Below, in pieces: positions 32,458 to 33,824 of a DNA stretch of 33,824 nucleotides (its first letter is position 1; each line of letters starts with the position of its first letter). Origin of the DNA: Evansella tamaricis (lineage in GTDB: Bacteria; Bacillota; Bacilli; Bacillales; Salisediminibacteriaceae); contig NZ_JAHQCS010000187.1 of assembly GCF_019042215.1 (NCBI RefSeq), forward strand, positions 1 through 33,824, in the 5' to 3' direction. The notes under the pieces were generated by a model. The model was not told the origin of the DNA and did no database searches. It saw only the letters and a program-made list of their open reading frames with translations. Position numbers and translations under genes: made by a program.

Positions 32458-33636
32458 ATGGGGAAAACTGTCATTGTAAGCGGAGCGAGAACACCTATCG
32501 GAAAGATGGGAGGAAAGTTGTCAAGTTTCACAGCATCACAACTAGGGGGAATAGCGATCAAGGAGGCATTGAGGCGGGCGAATCTGGAAGGGGAGGATAT
32601 TAATCATGTAATTATGGGATCAGTGCTTCAAGGGGGCCAAGGGCAGTTGCCGTCACGTCAAGCGATGCATGAGGCAGGGATTCCTTGGGAAGTGGAAACA
32701 GAAACCATCAATAAAGTTTGTGCGTCAGGGATGCGCAGTGTGACGTTAGGGGACATCTTGATCCGAGCGGGGGAGCAGGAGATAGTTGTCGCCGGTGGAA
32801 TGGAATCCATGAGCCAGGCTCCGTTTTTTGTGAAAGGGGCAAGGTTTGGGTTCCGGATGGGGGAACAGAAATTTCACGATATGATGGTTCATGATGGGTT
32901 AACATGTACGTTTACAGGTGTGCATATGGGGAGTTACGGAAATGGTGTTGCGGCAGAATGTGGCATAACTCGGGAAGCACAGGATGAGTGGTCGTTCGGA
33001 AGTCATCAAAAGGCGGTAGCAGCGATTCAGGATGGAAAGTTTGTTGAAGAGATTGTACCAGTGGAAGTTCCACAGCGGAAAGGTGATCCAGTTGTGGTGA
33101 AGGATGATGAGTCGCCGCGCGCGGATACAACGGTGGAGCGGTTGGCAAAATTACGGCCGGTTTTCGGTGAGGATGGAACGATTACGGCAGGGAACGCGCC
33201 TGGGGTGAATGACGGGGCAGCGGCAGTGGTGCTGATGAGCGAAGATAAAGCGAAAGGGCGCGGATTGGATCCGTTGGCAACAATTATCGGGCATGCCCAA
33301 GTCGCGGTTGAGCCGGAGAATTTTCCGAAAACACCGGGTCTTGTGATAAATAAATTGTTGGAGAAGAGCGGGAAGTCGCTTTCAGAGATTGATTTGTTTG
33401 AAGTGAATGAAGCATTCGCGGCCGTAGCTTTGGCGAGCGGACAAATTGCGGAGTTGGATCCGGCGAAGTTAAATGTGAATGGCGGCGCGGTAGCCTTGGG
33501 GCATCCGATCGGGGCGAGTGGTACAAGGATCATCCTGACGCTGGCGTATGAGTTGAAGCGCCGTGGCGGAGGAATTGGTGTAGCAGCAATATGCAGCGGA
33601 GGCGGCCAAGGAGATGCAGTGATGATAGAGGTGTAG
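32458..33636 (+). CDS. Acetyl-CoA C-acyltransferase (thiolase)
   Basis: Thiolase of 392 residues closing the beta-oxidation cycle or condensing acetyl-CoA. Nucleophile Cys88 (NKVCASGMRSV), His349 (NGGAVALGHPIGASG) and acid/base Cys379 (CSGGGQGDA) are all present. It resembles MmgA/AtoB-type acetyl-CoA acetyltransferases; whether it prefers long-chain 3-ketoacyl-CoA is not decided. AGGAGG precedes the ATG. Its second half is visibly more GC-rich (57 and 65 percent in the two 60-base blocks from 33121) than its first block (48 percent). In Bacillaceae the gene is often followed by hydroxyacyl- and acyl-CoA dehydrogenase genes, but a terminator follows it here. Confidence 0.95.
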   Translation: MGKTVIVSGARTPIGKMGGKLSSFTASQLGGIAIKEALRRANLEGEDINHVIMGSVLQGGQGQLPSRQAMHEAGIPWEVETETINKVCASGMRSVTLGDILIRAGEQEIVVAGGMESMSQAPFFVKGARFGFRMGEQKFHDMMVHDGLTCTFTGVHMGSYGNGVAAECGITREAQDEWSFGSHQKAVAAIQDGKFVEEIVPVEVPQRKGDPVVVKDDESPRADTTVERLAKLRPVFGEDGTITAGNAPGVNDGAAAVVLMSEDKAKGRGLDPLATIIGHAQVAVEPENFPKTPGLVINKLLEKSGKSLSEIDLFEVNEAFAAVALASGQIAELDPAKLNVNGGAVALGHPIGASGTRIILTLAYELKRRGGGIGVAAICSGGGQGDAVMIEV

Positions 33637-33670
33637 GAAAAAATCATGTTTTTTGATTTTTTCCTACACC
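33630..33670 (+). terminator. Terminator of the thiolase gene with a perfect 17-bp stem
   Basis: GGTGTAGGAAAAAATCA (33630-33646) and TGATTTTTTCCTACACC (33654-33670) pair perfectly around TGTTTTT. The stop codon (33634-33636) is in the left arm. The T-run is inside the stem rather than after it, which is unlike a normal terminator. Confidence 0.7.
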
Positions 33671-33824
33671 GGCTACTAAGCGGAACCACTGCCATCTATT
33701 AAGCGCGTTAGGAGTGAATTTCTCTTAACGTGCGTGCAGTGAGGCGGAGCGACTGGAATAGATTTAAAAGGGCGGGTTTTGCCCTTTTAAAGACTTGTTT
33801 GAGGACTATTACACCGGCTACTAA
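33666..33824. repeat. Region bounded by the direct repeat TACACCGGCTACTAA
   Basis: The 14-15-base word (T)ACACCGGCTACTAA occurs at 33665-33679 and again as the last bases of the window (33810-33824). Between them lie an imperfect stem GCGCGTTA...TAACGTGC (33700-33733) and a perfect 11-bp hairpin TTTAAAAGGGC/GCCCTTTTAAA (33763-33773, 33781-33791). No ORF. It may be a small inserted element or one period of a longer repeat cut by the window edge. Confidence 0.5.

Noticed and set aside
33027-33695. Minus-strand frame of 222 codons opposite the thiolase
   Set aside because: A shadow of the GC-rich thiolase codons, with low-complexity Ser/Pro composition and no ribosome binding site.

Overview
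The window looks like a chromosomal stretch of a low- to mid-GC Gram-positive of the family Bacillaceae. The evidence is strong AGGAGG-type ribosome binding sites with ATG, GTG and TTG starts, sigma-A type promoters, intrinsic terminators, and a gene order that (from memory) follows the ywf-ywg-ywh-ywi-ywj region of Bacillus subtilis: hemQ, pta, lipL, ywfO-ywgA, a ywhB-like tautomerase, ywhD, pbpG, speE-speB, ywiB-argS, clsB and fadF. No rRNA, tRNA, CRISPR, prophage or transposase gene was seen, and the genus cannot be fixed from the sequence alone.

Layout. 1-601: the end of a 52-bp tandem repeat array and a long hairpin. 602-4270 (minus): hemQ, a crotonase and a FadH-type dienoyl-CoA reductase; the last two form an operon behind a FadR-like operator. 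4516-9805: pta, a polysaccharide deacetylase, lipL (minus), a DUF1450 protein and the HD phosphohydrolase YwfO, followed at 9811-10323 by ywgA. 10554-11742: a second, 23-unit 52-bp array without genes. 11830-19754: tautomerase, ywhD, class A PBP, polyamine genes speE-speB, ywiB-argS. 20094-25787: accessory genes, namely two unknown membrane proteins, an alpha/beta hydrolase, a P1B metal ATPase, a nitrilase-family amidase and a small unknown gene. 26150-28384: polar amino acid ABC transporter. 28642-33636: clsB, fadF and a thiolase.

Functional threads. Fatty acid beta-oxidation: crotonase, FadH, the FadF electron carrier and the thiolase are split between the two ends of the window but share palindromic TetR/FadR-type operators. 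Polyamines: SpeE and SpeB. Envelope: PBP, deacetylase, ClsB. Central metabolism: Pta, LipL and HemQ.

The most unusual content is non-coding. Two arrays of one 52-bp repeat family lie in opposite orientation, each beyond the 3' end of a gene or operon. The minus-strand region upstream of the metal ATPase has the layout of a small RNA carrying two anti-Shine-Dalgarno CACCTCC motifs. A dispersed palindromic element has two full copies plus fragments. Several hairpins sit at gene ends or inside promoters.
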